Assembly: GCA_905221605.1 (NCBI GenBank)
Contig: CAJNDS010000179.1
Location: 1-64,000 of the forward strand
DNA length: 64,000 bases
Reading direction: 5' to 3'
DNA from: Symbiodinium natans
Lineage: Eukaryota > Sar > Dinophyceae > Suessiales > Symbiodiniaceae
Shown: positions 1-8,213 of the stretch, one piece after another
Layout: every line of letters starts with the position of its first letter
Position numbering within the stretch: position 1 is the first letter of the stretch
Notes under the pieces: generated by a model
What the model was told of the DNA's origin: nothing
The model's input: the letters and a program-made list of their open reading frames with translations, nothing else
The model's database searches: none
Translations under genes and position numbers: made by a program

Positions 1-49
1 CCCCCCCAACACACCCCCCCCAACACACCCCCCCCAACACACCCCTCCC
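1..49. repeat. 14-bp C-rich microsatellite
   Basis: Units of eight C followed by AACACA repeat from the left edge, about three copies. On the minus strand the tract lies inside an open reading frame and would encode a Gly/Val/Cys/Trp-rich tail. Confidence 0.85.
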
Positions 50-517
50 AACAATCTCTTGGGCTCGGAGCTGGTTGTGCTGGTAGGTCAGGAGGTCCTG
101 CATGAGAGCGACATCCTGCAAGATTGAGGACAGCTGAGCGTCCAGGAAGGTCCGGCTATCTGGGCCAGGGGCTCTTGTGCCGTAAAGGAGCTCTGAAGGC
201 GGCGCGTGAGCCGTAGGCAGGGCTGTCACAGAAGCTGCAGGGCACTGCGAGGATGTAGGCCTTGATGAAGTCGGGCATCCAGTGGGCGCAGGTGCTTCAG
301 GAGGGCGTCTCGTGGGCGTAGTCGGCATAGAGCTCGGGCATCCAGTGGGAGCTTGTGCAGTCGAGAGGCCCTCAGGCTGCCACAAAGCGATGCGTCTTTG
401 ATGCAAGTTGAGCAGCTGTTGCCAGCTGCTACAGTAATCCTCGTCCGAGGCGTCTTGGGCTGTCCATATAGGCATGGGACTGTCCGAGGCCATGGGCGCG
501 GGCGACTCTCGGGGCAT
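1..517 (-). CDS. Partial Pro/Ser-rich ORF behind a spliced-leader relict, runs off left edge
   Basis: The minus strand is open from an ATG at 517 to the window edge, at least 172 codons with no stop. The protein begins MPRESPAPMASDSPMPIW and is rich in Pro, Ser, Thr and Ala. Two near-identical short segments with core APTGCPS/APTGCPT suggest an internal repeat. An amphipathic Leu/Gln stretch follows (LSSILQDVALMQDLL), which could form a short coiled coil. I do not recognise a family. The start lies 138 bases downstream of an exact DinoSL exon copy on the same strand (655-675), with no intron-like break between them. This fits a reverse-transcribed mRNA reinserted in the genome, or a retroelement ORF1. 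The rest lies outside the window. Confidence 0.5.
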   Translation of the reverse strand, partial: MPRESPAPMASDSPMPIWTAQDASDEDYCSSWQQLLNLHQRRIALWQPEGLSTAQAPTGCPSSMPTTPTRRPPEAPAPTGCPTSSRPTSSQCPAASVTALPTAHAPPSELLYGTRAPGPDSRTFLDAQLSSILQDVALMQDLLTYQHNQLRAQEIVGRGVLGGVCWGGCVGG

Positions 518-654
518 GCCAGAGAGGAAACACCGGGCTTAATGGGCCTGGAACCTCTAGAAAGACAACTAGGGGCCGGCCTCGAAAAAAATGCTCACAC
601 GCTATGCATGGCCCCAACGCGGGTTAGGTCAGGGCCAGCTGAGCCAGGAGCCAG

Positions 655-675
655 CTTGAGCCAAAATGGCTACGG
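655..675 (-). other. Full-length DinoSL spliced-leader relict
   Basis: Read on the minus strand, these 21 bases match the dinoflagellate spliced-leader exon exactly (CCGTAGCCATTTTGG followed by CTCAAG). In an SL RNA gene the leader is followed by a GT donor. Here it is followed by CTGGCTCC, so this is not an SL gene but the 5' end of a trans-spliced mRNA copied back into DNA. Such relicts are known in dinoflagellate genomes. Confidence 0.9.
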
Positions 676-785
676 GTAAGGGACGTGTGCGCGCGCGGAA
701 CTACTGTAACTTTTTGCACCTAGGCAATTAAAAAGTAGTCTTCGGGGAGTCCACCGAGGAAGGAAAACAGCGCCAGGCAGTTTGA

Positions 786-1975
786 GCGCACTAACATGCC
801 TGTGCAAGCAGAATGAGATCCATGTGTGCTGCCGAAAAAAAGATACGCGTGTGTGCGTTCGCAGCGCACGGTACGCACTAACATGTCTGCGCCGAGTCTG
901 CGCAAGCAGAATGAGATCCATGTGGGCTGGCTGTATATATGTGTGTATGCTCGCGTTGCAAGGTTTGGTTCCTATAGGTTTTTAGCCCTTGCTTTTGCAA
1001 CCGCTTTGTTGCCGTAAAAATATGCCCAGCCAACGCAGCACGCGGCACGGAGAGCATAACAGCGAAGCAGCAGTATGTTGATACGGATATATTGTAAATA
1101 CACACGATGCTTGTGCGAACAGAATGAGATCCATGTGTGCTCGTATCAAACGCATCAGTTGAGTCACGAGACTGCGACGGACAGCCGAGATTGTCTCGCC
1201 GGCGGAGTCTTTTGCGCGCCAAAAGACAGAAGATATGTGTGTATGCTAGCAGAATGAGATCCATGTGTGCTGCCGAAAAAAAAAGATACGCGTGTGTGCG
1301 TTCGCAGCGCACGGCGCGCACTAACATGTCTGTGCAAGCAGAATGAGATCCATGTGGGCTGGCTGTATATATGTGTGTATGCTCGCGTTGCAAGGTTTGG
1401 TTCCTATAGTTTTTAGCCCTTGCTTTTGCAACCGCTTTGTTGCCGTAAAAATATGCCCAGCCAACGCAGCACGCGGCACGGAGAGCGCAACAGCGAAGCA
1501 GCAGTATGTTGATACGGATATATTGTAAATATATACGATGTTTGTGCGAACAGAATGAGATCCATGTGTGCTAGCATGAAACGCATCAGTTGACTCACAA
1601 GACTGCGACGGACAGCCGAGATTGTTTCGCCGGCGGAATCTTCTGCGTGCCAAGAGATATGTGTGCATGCTCGCGTAGCAAGGTTTGGTTCCTATAGTTT
1701 TTAGCCCTTGCTTTTGCAGCCGCTTTGTTGCCGCAAGAATATGGCCAGCCAACGACGCAGCGCGCGGCACGGAGAGCGCAACAGCGAAGCAGCAGTATGT
1801 TGATATGGATATATTGTACATACGCACGATGCTTGTGCGAACAGAATGAGATCCATGTGTGCTCGCATAAAACGCATCAGTTGAGTCACGAGACTGCGAC
1901 GGACAGCCGAGATTGTCTCGCCGGTGGAATCTTTTGCGTGCCAAAAAACAGAAGATATGTGTGTATGCTCGCGTA
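786..1975. repeat. Composite tandem repeat, two interleaved modules
   Basis: Module 1 runs 786-946 and recurs at about 1249-1378. Its core contains CAGAATGAGATCCATGTG and a GCGTTCGCAGCGCACGG segment; the first copy carries a short extra segment. Module 2 is about 288-300 bp and occurs three times, at 947-1246, 1379-1666 and 1667-1964. It contains TAGCCCTTGCTTTTGCA, the ATTGTAAATA region and a GAGACTGCGACGGACAGCC-like block. Open frames across it are by-products of the repetition and I see no gene. Confidence 0.85.
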
Positions 1976-2004
1976 GCAAGCTCGGGTTCGTATAGTTTGT
2001 AGCC

Positions 2005-2557
2005 CTTATCCACTGCAAAGTGAATAAACACGCCATCAAGAATAAATACAGATTCCAATACTCCACTATCAAAGATGGAAACGCTCTCTTCTTTTTCGAG
2101 CCGTGGGCAATCGAAAGGTATGTCACGTCGGCTGCATCCTGCAAGTGAAAGGTTCTAACATGTATCCTGCAAGTGAGGCAAGGCCTCTCCCCCCGGGTGG
2201 GCGGGTGGGATCAAATTTTCACAGCTGATGCCAAGCCAAAACTCAAACAAAGACATCCAGCATGAGCACATGAACCACTGTCGAGCAAAACAAAAAGGCG
2301 TGAGAAAATTTGCAGAGCAAATTTCCAACAAATCACTTTTGGTGGATAAGAAAACGTCCCCCTACGGGGGAGTTGTATCTTATCCACTGCAATGTGAATA
2401 AACACGCCATCAAGAATAAATACAGATTCCAATACTCCACTATCAAAGATGGAAACGCTCTCTTCTTTTTCAATCGAAAGGTATGTCACGTCGGCTGCAT
2501 CCTGCAAGTGAAAGGTTCTAACATGTATCCTGCAAGTGAGGCAAGGCCTCTCCCCCC
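2005..2557 (-). repeat. Direct repeats around a 184-bp spacer at element 3' end
   Basis: Copies at 2005-2194 and 2379-2557 are nearly identical. They share CTTATCCACTGCAA at one end and GGCAAGGCCTCTCCCCCC at the other. The first copy differs mainly by an 11-bp insertion near 2098. The spacer is 2195-2378. The pair begins four bases past the polyprotein stop codon, so it is read as the B1-A2-B2 end of the minus-strand retroelement. Confidence 0.8.
2342..2387. other. Nested inverted repeat (hairpin) at repeat/spacer junction
   Basis: GTGGATAAG at 2342-2350 is the perfect reverse complement of CTTATCCAC at 2379-2387. Inside the loop TCCCCC (2357-2362) pairs with GGGGGA (2366-2371) around TAC. 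One outer arm is the first nine bases of the repeat copy at 2379. Confidence 0.75.
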
Positions 2558-2560
2558 ATG

Positions 2561-5500
2561 TCACCGACTTGCCTCGCTGGCAATGTGGCACGCAATCTCT
2601 TCTATGAGAATCTTCACGTCTAGTCGGTTGCGAAAGGAAGGGGGAAGCCCATTGACATCAAACCTTGAAGGAGCATCGGCAGGATTGGAAGCCGAAGGTA
2701 TTCGCTCAAACCAAACACAGTTACCTGAACGGTCTTCAAAATTGCAAAGGTCCCTCAACAGCGCAGACACCACAGGTGAGCCTGACCTGCACTTGATGAG
2801 GGCTCCCAGGGCCGCTTCGTTATCCACATAAAGGATAACGTCTGCATCCTTTATTGGTGCACAGAGATTCACCAGGCCTTGCACTGCAGCAAACGTTTCA
2901 AGCTCATAGATGAACCCTTCCTTCGAGGGATCCTTGAGAGCCTCCACGTGGCTCAGCTCAACATGCTCTGAGAACCATCTAAGGCACAGGCTTGAGGAAG
3001 AGTACAAAATTGCCCCAAGCCCTCCACAATCGGAGTCAAGTGATGCATCGGTGTAAAGATGATAGCACTGTCTGGCACAGGCTCTCACTTTCCGAGGGGG
3101 GCCACAAACGATGCGGTCCCTTAAGAACGTGAGGGCACTGATGAGCCCTGGGCTCAACTTAATGAACCCAGCACTCCTGCAGGCACTGGAGACCAACTTG
3201 AAGCTTTGATTAGCTCCACGGCCAAAAATTTGGCCTTCCGCAAATAGTAATCTCCCACGGAGGCATTCGAACTCTTTGGCAGTCGCCCCTCCAGCTAAGA
3301 GGATCCCAGCAATGGTGTTTGCCAACTCACGCTTGCGAGCCTCAGTGTTTTGAACTGAGAGGAGACCCAAATGGGATTCACCAAGGCATATTTCCACCCC
3401 TAGCGCCTTGGCTAGGGAAGAGAAACCCGAATCCTTTTCCTTGGAGGTCTCCCAGCCAAGAAGCTGGAAGAAGCCAGCCTGCACAAAGTCCAAGTGGACA
3501 CACTCCGCCGCTTCACCTACCAAGGTGAAGTCGTCAAAGAAGATGGTCCAATGAAGGCGAAAAAGGGTAGTGCCCAGCCACCACAACGCGGCTGAGGTTC
3601 GGCAAAAGCCCTGAACAGCGGGGCGAGCCCCAAAGGGCAGGACCCTGGTTTGAAAGATCTCAGGGAGTCCTGTGTGCGGGTTGTGCACACAGATGTGGGC
3701 GTCCAGGAGAGCATCCTCTGAGAGAGGGAGTTGCTTATAGGCTTTCCTCAAGTCAATCGTGCGGAGCTTCAAGTTGGATGACTGCCCTCGCTTCCTTGGG
3801 AGCATGATCCTGAGGATGAGGCCGGCAAGGATAGAGTCGACCCCATGGGGTGCAATCGACTCTCGGGACGAAGTCGTCAAGTTGGCCAGGGACTGCGTGA
3901 AATCATCGATGGGACGAACTTTCTTGACTGACACTCCCCCTTCACCCGACGTAGACTGAACCACCCCAAACCTCCTAGTTAAGATGGCACTCTCAGGCAG
4001 GGAATCGGGATCGACAGGTCCTATCAACCAACCCCGTTCTTTTTCATCAAGCGTAGCCTTGTAGACCTCAGCGGCAACCTCTTTGTCTTGGCAGGTACAC
4101 ATGGCCTTTAAAGTTGCTTTGCGGTTGGCAGCAGCAGTGAGGCGCACTTCATCCTTTGTAAGGGAGGCAGGGGTAACCTTTTCGGGAAGGACCCCCGAGC
4201 ACGGAATCGGTCCCAAAAGGTCGAAGCCTCGACAAAGATCAGTCGTGAGGTTCGTGTCTCCATACTGGGACTCTTCAAGCATCTCACGGAAGAGACACAT
4301 GTTCTTGGAACGCAGGATGTCTTTACAATGCTTAGGCGTAGACTCCGGCACAAGCTCTCCAGCATCCTTCAAGACCTTGGCTCGGGAAACCCATTTCCGT
4401 AACGTTGCCGTTCTCTCCTTTGCAACATTCGCACACCCTAGATCAACAACGGAAGTGATGCAATGCTTCAACGCTGGCGGGCATCCCTCAACCAGGGACC
4501 TCGGGTGCCTGCACGCAGTGGCAACCTTCAAAAACTCATGTGGGTCACGGTAGATGCCCACCACCATCTCCGTGAGAGTTTGTCCAGCATCGGCGGGCTT
4601 AGAGCCCAGATGAGCAGCACCATCACTAGGGTTGAGGTATTCTGGCACACGTGGTAGGGTATCATCACAAGAAGGCACATGGGGCGGGGAGTCAGCACTA
4701 AACCCCCTTGCAACCGGGCTGACTCGCAAGCAGCGAGAACCTGCAGGAATGGAAGCCACGGAGGGCGCAGCCGACACAGAGGTTGGCACACGAAAGTCTG
4801 CGGCGAGGCGCATGCCATCAAGAGAGGGCAAGTCAGGCGCGGGGCCACGCAAAGTGCACACCAGCTTGAACTCGGACACAAGAGGCTTAATCTTTTTGCC
4901 AGAAGGCTGTTTATCAGCAGCAACCTGAGCAGCTCGGGCCAGCGCAAGGGGCTGGTCGGAAAGGGAAACGGCCGCGGGGGCAGCGCCCCAGTCAATCAGT
5001 TGATCGACCACAGACGAAGCCATCAGACAGCACATCATCGCCGAGTAGTGAACCTCGGCAGCAGCAGACCAAGACCCATCAGGCAGACGGCCCCACGGCT
5101 CGTGTTCATGGTCACCGGAGCAAGGCAACTGCAGGCGCTGCATCTGAGGGATAACATGCTTAAGGGTGGTCGCCTTTTTGCGCGAAGACCCCACCATGCA
5201 ATGGTGAAGGTGAGTTGCTAAAATCGGCAAATGGGATAGGGCCAGCATAGGCGAAGTCAACCAAAACACGCTTCGGCTGGGATTTTCCAGGCAAAACAGG
5301 ATACCAGCATTATAGCAAAATTGAACAACTTTTGCCGTCAGGTCATAGAGAATGTTTTCTTGTCGAACCCGGGCGGCGTTAACGGAACTAAGGTTCGGCA
5401 AACCATGAGGCTCAGCGGCGGACCGAAGGGGCAGGGCCGCACTGGAGGTGCCGCAGGGCGGCGGCCCAAGGTGCACTGCAACAACAGCAGGGTTCGACAA

Positions 5501-6475
5501 GAGTTCAAACAAGAGCTGCTGACCCGATTCCTGGCTAAGGTCCAGCACAACCAGGGGGCACTTGGCACCCTTGAGCACTTGATGATCAACACCAAAGCTT
5601 TGCTGCATACCCAAAGCCCGGACAGCGGCACAAAAACCGCCGGCACCGGCAAAGACCTCCACAAAGATGAGAGATTCAATGTGTCTGGATGCAATGCGGG
5701 CGCGGGCACGAGACTCGAAATCCCCAAGAGAGCGCGGCACCGGGTAAGTTAAACTCAAGGGAGGGCAATCGGTGCCGGAGGTTAAGGGAGGACTAAACCC
5801 TAAACTAAGGAGGGTATGGTAGTCAAGAGGGCTCAGCTGATTGACAGGCCCACCGGAGTAGGCGATCAAAACAAGGCGGTGGCCATCCCAGGGCATGGTG
5901 GCATGAAGACACGTCTTGGCAGGCAGGATGCACGGCCCAGAGGCCACATCAAGGCACGAGCCCAACAGGGTTCGGCCCTGAACCCGCATCGGCACGGAAC
6001 CCTGACTGTCATGCACCCAAATGCCCCCACCCTCGAAGTGGGAAATGGCCACACAAAGATTGGAAGGCTCTGCATTGTTTTGATCACGATGTGGAGAAGT
6101 GCGCACGTTCGACGAAAGGACAAACGAGGAATACTCGAAAGAGGGATCAGTCAAATGAAGGAAGAAATTGATGAGTTGCACAGACAGTGGAAAAAGACGC
6201 GAAGCCTTATGCAACCCAACGACACCTCCATGCTTATATACGCCGGCAAAGAAATTAGACCCACCCTGAAACCTTGTAGGAGACTGGACGGGCAGGAGTT
6301 CAAAAAGTTGCATGATGTCGGCACGCGCGCCTACGACTTTTATGAGAGTAGGACACGCACTCGATGAACCCAATGTCACTATCCTCGTGAAAGTCAACAC
6401 GGAACTCACCAACCTCAACAAGATCCCCAAGTCTAGCTCGAGAATGCAGGGCAAAAAGGAAGACCCCACAGGCAA
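2561..6475 (-). CDS. Polyprotein: 2OG-Fe(II) oxygenase-like, C5-methyltransferase-like, RT, RNase H
   Basis: An intact 1304-codon frame. Residues about 120-210 look like a 2-oxoglutarate/Fe(II) dioxygenase core: HRD (H129, D131), FEGGGIW, then LHATMPWDGHRLVLIAY with distal H191 and R200. Residues about 270-490 carry cytosine-methyltransferase-type motifs: FAGAGG (275-280) for SAM binding, an acidic GVD, GPPPC (337-341) with the candidate catalytic Cys, and LENP (396-399). RT spans about 800-1000, with motif A TIDLRKAY (D908), an LPFG motif and FFDD (979-982). RNase H follows with YTDAS (D1143), a Glu near 1191, VDNEAA (D1218) and NPADAPSR (D1267). The first ~54 residues overlap the recombinase ORF in another frame, so the true start may be later or may use frameshifting. 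Domain calls are by motif; the oxygenase call is the least certain. Confidence 0.85.
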   Translation of the reverse strand: MPVGSSFLPCILELDLGILLRLVSSVLTFTRIVTLGSSSACPTLIKVVGARADIMQLFELLPVQSPTRFQGGSNFFAGVYKHGGVVGLHKASRLFPLSVQLINFFLHLTDPSFEYSSFVLSSNVRTSPHRDQNNAEPSNLCVAISHFEGGGIWVHDSQGSVPMRVQGRTLLGSCLDVASGPCILPAKTCLHATMPWDGHRLVLIAYSGGPVNQLSPLDYHTLLSLGFSPPLTSGTDCPPLSLTYPVPRSLGDFESRARARIASRHIESLIFVEVFAGAGGFCAAVRALGMQQSFGVDHQVLKGAKCPLVVLDLSQESGQQLLFELLSNPAVVAVHLGPPPCGTSSAALPLRSAAEPHGLPNLSSVNAARVRQENILYDLTAKVVQFCYNAGILFCLENPSRSVFWLTSPMLALSHLPILATHLHHCMVGSSRKKATTLKHVIPQMQRLQLPCSGDHEHEPWGRLPDGSWSAAAEVHYSAMMCCLMASSVVDQLIDWGAAPAAVSLSDQPLALARAAQVAADKQPSGKKIKPLVSEFKLVCTLRGPAPDLPSLDGMRLAADFRVPTSVSAAPSVASIPAGSRCLRVSPVARGFSADSPPHVPSCDDTLPRVPEYLNPSDGAAHLGSKPADAGQTLTEMVVGIYRDPHEFLKVATACRHPRSLVEGCPPALKHCITSVVDLGCANVAKERTATLRKWVSRAKVLKDAGELVPESTPKHCKDILRSKNMCLFREMLEESQYGDTNLTTDLCRGFDLLGPIPCSGVLPEKVTPASLTKDEVRLTAAANRKATLKAMCTCQDKEVAAEVYKATLDEKERGWLIGPVDPDSLPESAILTRRFGVVQSTSGEGGVSVKKVRPIDDFTQSLANLTTSSRESIAPHGVDSILAGLILRIMLPRKRGQSSNLKLRTIDLRKAYKQLPLSEDALLDAHICVHNPHTGLPEIFQTRVLPFGARPAVQGFCRTSAALWWLGTTLFRLHWTIFFDDFTLVGEAAECVHLDFVQAGFFQLLGWETSKEKDSGFSSLAKALGVEICLGESHLGLLSVQNTEARKRELANTIAGILLAGGATAKEFECLRGRLLFAEGQIFGRGANQSFKLVSSACRSAGFIKLSPGLISALTFLRDRIVCGPPRKVRACARQCYHLYTDASLDSDCGGLGAILYSSSSLCLRWFSEHVELSHVEALKDPSKEGFIYELETFAAVQGLVNLCAPIKDADVILYVDNEAALGALIKCRSGSPVVSALLRDLCNFEDRSGNCVWFERIPSASNPADAPSRFDVNGLPPSFRNRLDVKILIEEIACHIASEASR

Positions 6476-6938
6476 ACCTGTCCACTAAAGCATGACTGCT
6501 ATCGCACACAAAAGCTTCCAGGAACTGAACTTCCTGTACCGTGAGTGCCCGAGCTTGCAACCTCGGGGGGCGTGATAGGCGGCAGCTCCTCAACCGACCT
6601 TGCAGCACAGGGTGCTTGAGGCACGCAGGGTCCATCAGCACGCCCAACACAAAGTGAGCAAAATTGCAAGACTCCAAGCAACGTGCAAGGGAAGTACTGC
6701 CGCGGCGTTGCTTCAAGAGCCAGCACGTGTATGCAATAAGGGTTGAAGCAAGGATGGGAAAGGCTTTCTGGTCGTGGCTAGAGCACCACTGCACAAAGGA
6801 AGTCAACTCACGAAGCCGAAGCCTCAAAGTGGACAATGCTTTGCCGCCCAGAGCCTCTTTGACATAAGCCACACGCGCACCGTGATCCAAGGCTTGAATA
6901 GTGAGGCCCAAGGTAGACCCTTCATACGCATGGGCCAC
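6300..6938 (-). CDS. Tyrosine recombinase, N-terminal part with first catalytic Arg
   Basis: This 212-residue frame has the build of a tyrosine recombinase: a helical N-terminal SAM-like region, then LTVQEVQFLEAFV leading into FLFALHSRARLGDL, where RARLGDL carries the first catalytic Arg of the R-H-R-Y set. The frame stops soon after (ends CRHHATF). I cannot find the expected second half with HxxR and the nucleophilic Tyr here or in the overlapping frame. It overlaps the polyprotein by 176 bases, and a +1 shift would be needed to pass from one frame to the other. It may be expressed as a frameshift fusion, or it may be a truncated recombinase. In DIRS-class elements this enzyme inserts the circular cDNA. 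Confidence 0.65.
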   Translation of the reverse strand: MAHAYEGSTLGLTIQALDHGARVAYVKEALGGKALSTLRLRLRELTSFVQWCSSHDQKAFPILASTLIAYTCWLLKQRRGSTSLARCLESCNFAHFVLGVLMDPACLKHPVLQGRLRSCRLSRPPRLQARALTVQEVQFLEAFVCDSSHALVDRFACGVFLFALHSRARLGDLVEVGEFRVDFHEDSDIGFIECVSYSHKSRRRACRHHATF

Positions 6939-7177
6939 TCAGCCTCTCGGGCTCCTAGCCCTCAGCCGCCGCAAGCCAAGGACCGATTACCAGCCATGCC
7001 CTCGATGCCACACGGCATACTGCCCACTCATCGCACAGCCCTCACCGTGCCCTGCAGCCTGCGCGCGACAGAGGTCAGACCTCGCACAGCCTTTTTTCCG
7101 AACATTACCTGGAAACGCCCTGCAGACCCTACACAAACTGCGGACAGCGGACCTTATGACAATCCGCCCACACAGGC

Positions 7178-7843
7178 ACGCAAGTTACTGAACCTGTTCG
7201 CAGGACAGTCTGCGCCCATCTCAGCAGCCGCCAGCCTACGATCCATACCGCGCTGGAAGCCCATCGACATTGCCATAAATGCTCAACACGACATCCTGCA
7301 GGATGCCTTCTTTCACCGCCTGCTGCAACTTGCCTGGTCGGAGTCCATCGGCCTGCAGGACCCCTGGTGGCCGCACCTCCGTGTCGTGACTACTCCATTC
7401 TTAAGCTGGCGCCTGGGAACCCACCGCCCTGCCGATCTCCGGAGCACATGGACGGCCTACCATCTAACTCGCCGTGACTCCAGCAGCAAGCCCTCAAGAG
7501 CAAGACCATACACCTGAGGTGTCACGAGCTTTGCCGCGCAGTTGCGGCGTCGGGGGGCATCTGGATATTGGAAAACCCGCCAACAAGCATGTCCTGGCCC
7601 CTCCTGCAACAACTTCATCGAGCGGCCCGAGAGCCCCGATCTGCGACGGAGCTGGTCCACGCAGTTCCGCGGACTGCTCAATGCCCAGCCACAAAGCCAG
7701 CCCGCTTGAAACCTCTGTCGTCGGTGCCCCAGAAGTGGTGCCTGGATGGGGACAGATACAAGCGCATCACTGCATACCTCGCACAGGGAAACCTGAACAC
7801 CCCATCTCGGAGACAGAGCAAGAGGCCCTCATGGAAGAAGTAG
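7178..7843 (+). pseudogene. Broken DNA-methyltransferase-like gene
   Basis: Methyltransferase motifs appear in order but in different frames. They are RKLLNLFAGQSAP (SAM-binding motif I, from about 7178), then VAAPPCREYSILKLAPG (PPC loop, about 7360-7410), then GIWILENPPTSMSW (ENP motif, about 7558-7600). In-frame stops and shifts separate them. The PPCREYS and LENPP flavour differs from the methyltransferase in the minus-strand polyprotein, so this is a second family. It lies head-to-head with the recombinase ORF, about 240 bp away. It is probably the remnant of another retroelement of the same broad kind, on the plus strand. Confidence 0.6.
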
Positions 7844-7952
7844 CCTTGGCCCTGCACATGCACCCCTCCGTAGCGCCGGCGCGGGCAAGCGGCGATCCAG
7901 TCGTCTGTACATTTGGGCTCTTCCAGCCCAGAGGTTGCCACCCTAACCCCCT

Positions 7953-8213
7953 GTGTGTGCTTTTGTTCTAGCTTTTGCCTGGGTGTGGTTTTTCTGCTAC
8001 TGGCCATCCTTTGTTAGCCCCCCCATGGGCTCCACGTGCAGTCGCCGTGCAACGGACGGGCCCCTTGTCGAGCAAGACCCTCCCATCCCGGCCTGTCAAC
8101 AGCTTTGCCAGCAGTGCGGCCAAAACGGTTGCATCAGGTACCGAATCAATCACAACCACCATTGGTGCGCGCACTGCGTGATTGCTTGGTACTTGGCAGT
8201 CTACGACCGCTGA
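7953..8213 (+). CDS. Small Cys-rich (zinc-ribbon-like) ORF, same frame as next ORF
   Basis: An 86-residue frame. Its C-terminal half holds CQQLCQQCGQNGC and WCAHCVIAWYLAVY, spaced like a small zinc-binding unit. The first in-frame Met inside the conserved part is near 8025 (MGSTC). The stop TGA at 8211-8213 is followed directly by the ATG of the next ORF, which is in the same frame. The two may therefore be one protein interrupted by a single stop, or a stop-restart pair. Family not recognised. Confidence 0.4.
   Translation: MCAFVLAFAWVWFFCYWPSFVSPPMGSTCSRRATDGPLVEQDPPIPACQQLCQQCGQNGCIRYRINHNHHWCAHCVIAWYLAVYDR

Larger units (their letters stand above)
2005..6938 (-). mobile_element. Tyrosine-recombinase-type (DIRS/PAT-like) retroelement
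   Basis: In minus-strand order the element holds a tyrosine-recombinase ORF (6938-6300), a polyprotein (6475-2561) and a 3' end of two direct repeats around a spacer (2557-2379, 2378-2195, 2194-2005). RT plus RNase H beside a tyrosine recombinase, with no integrase and no LTRs seen, is the hallmark of DIRS/PAT/Ngaro-class elements. In PAT-type elements the 3' end is built as B1-A2-B2 split repeats, matching the layout here. The left partner A1 should lie at the 5' end right of 6938, but I do not see it, so the 5' end may be truncated against the plus-strand sequence starting near 7178. Confidence 0.8.

Noticed and set aside
1321-2058. 245-codon minus-strand frame
   Set aside because: It is internally repetitive exactly with the tandem modules at 947-1964, so it reflects the repeat and not a gene.
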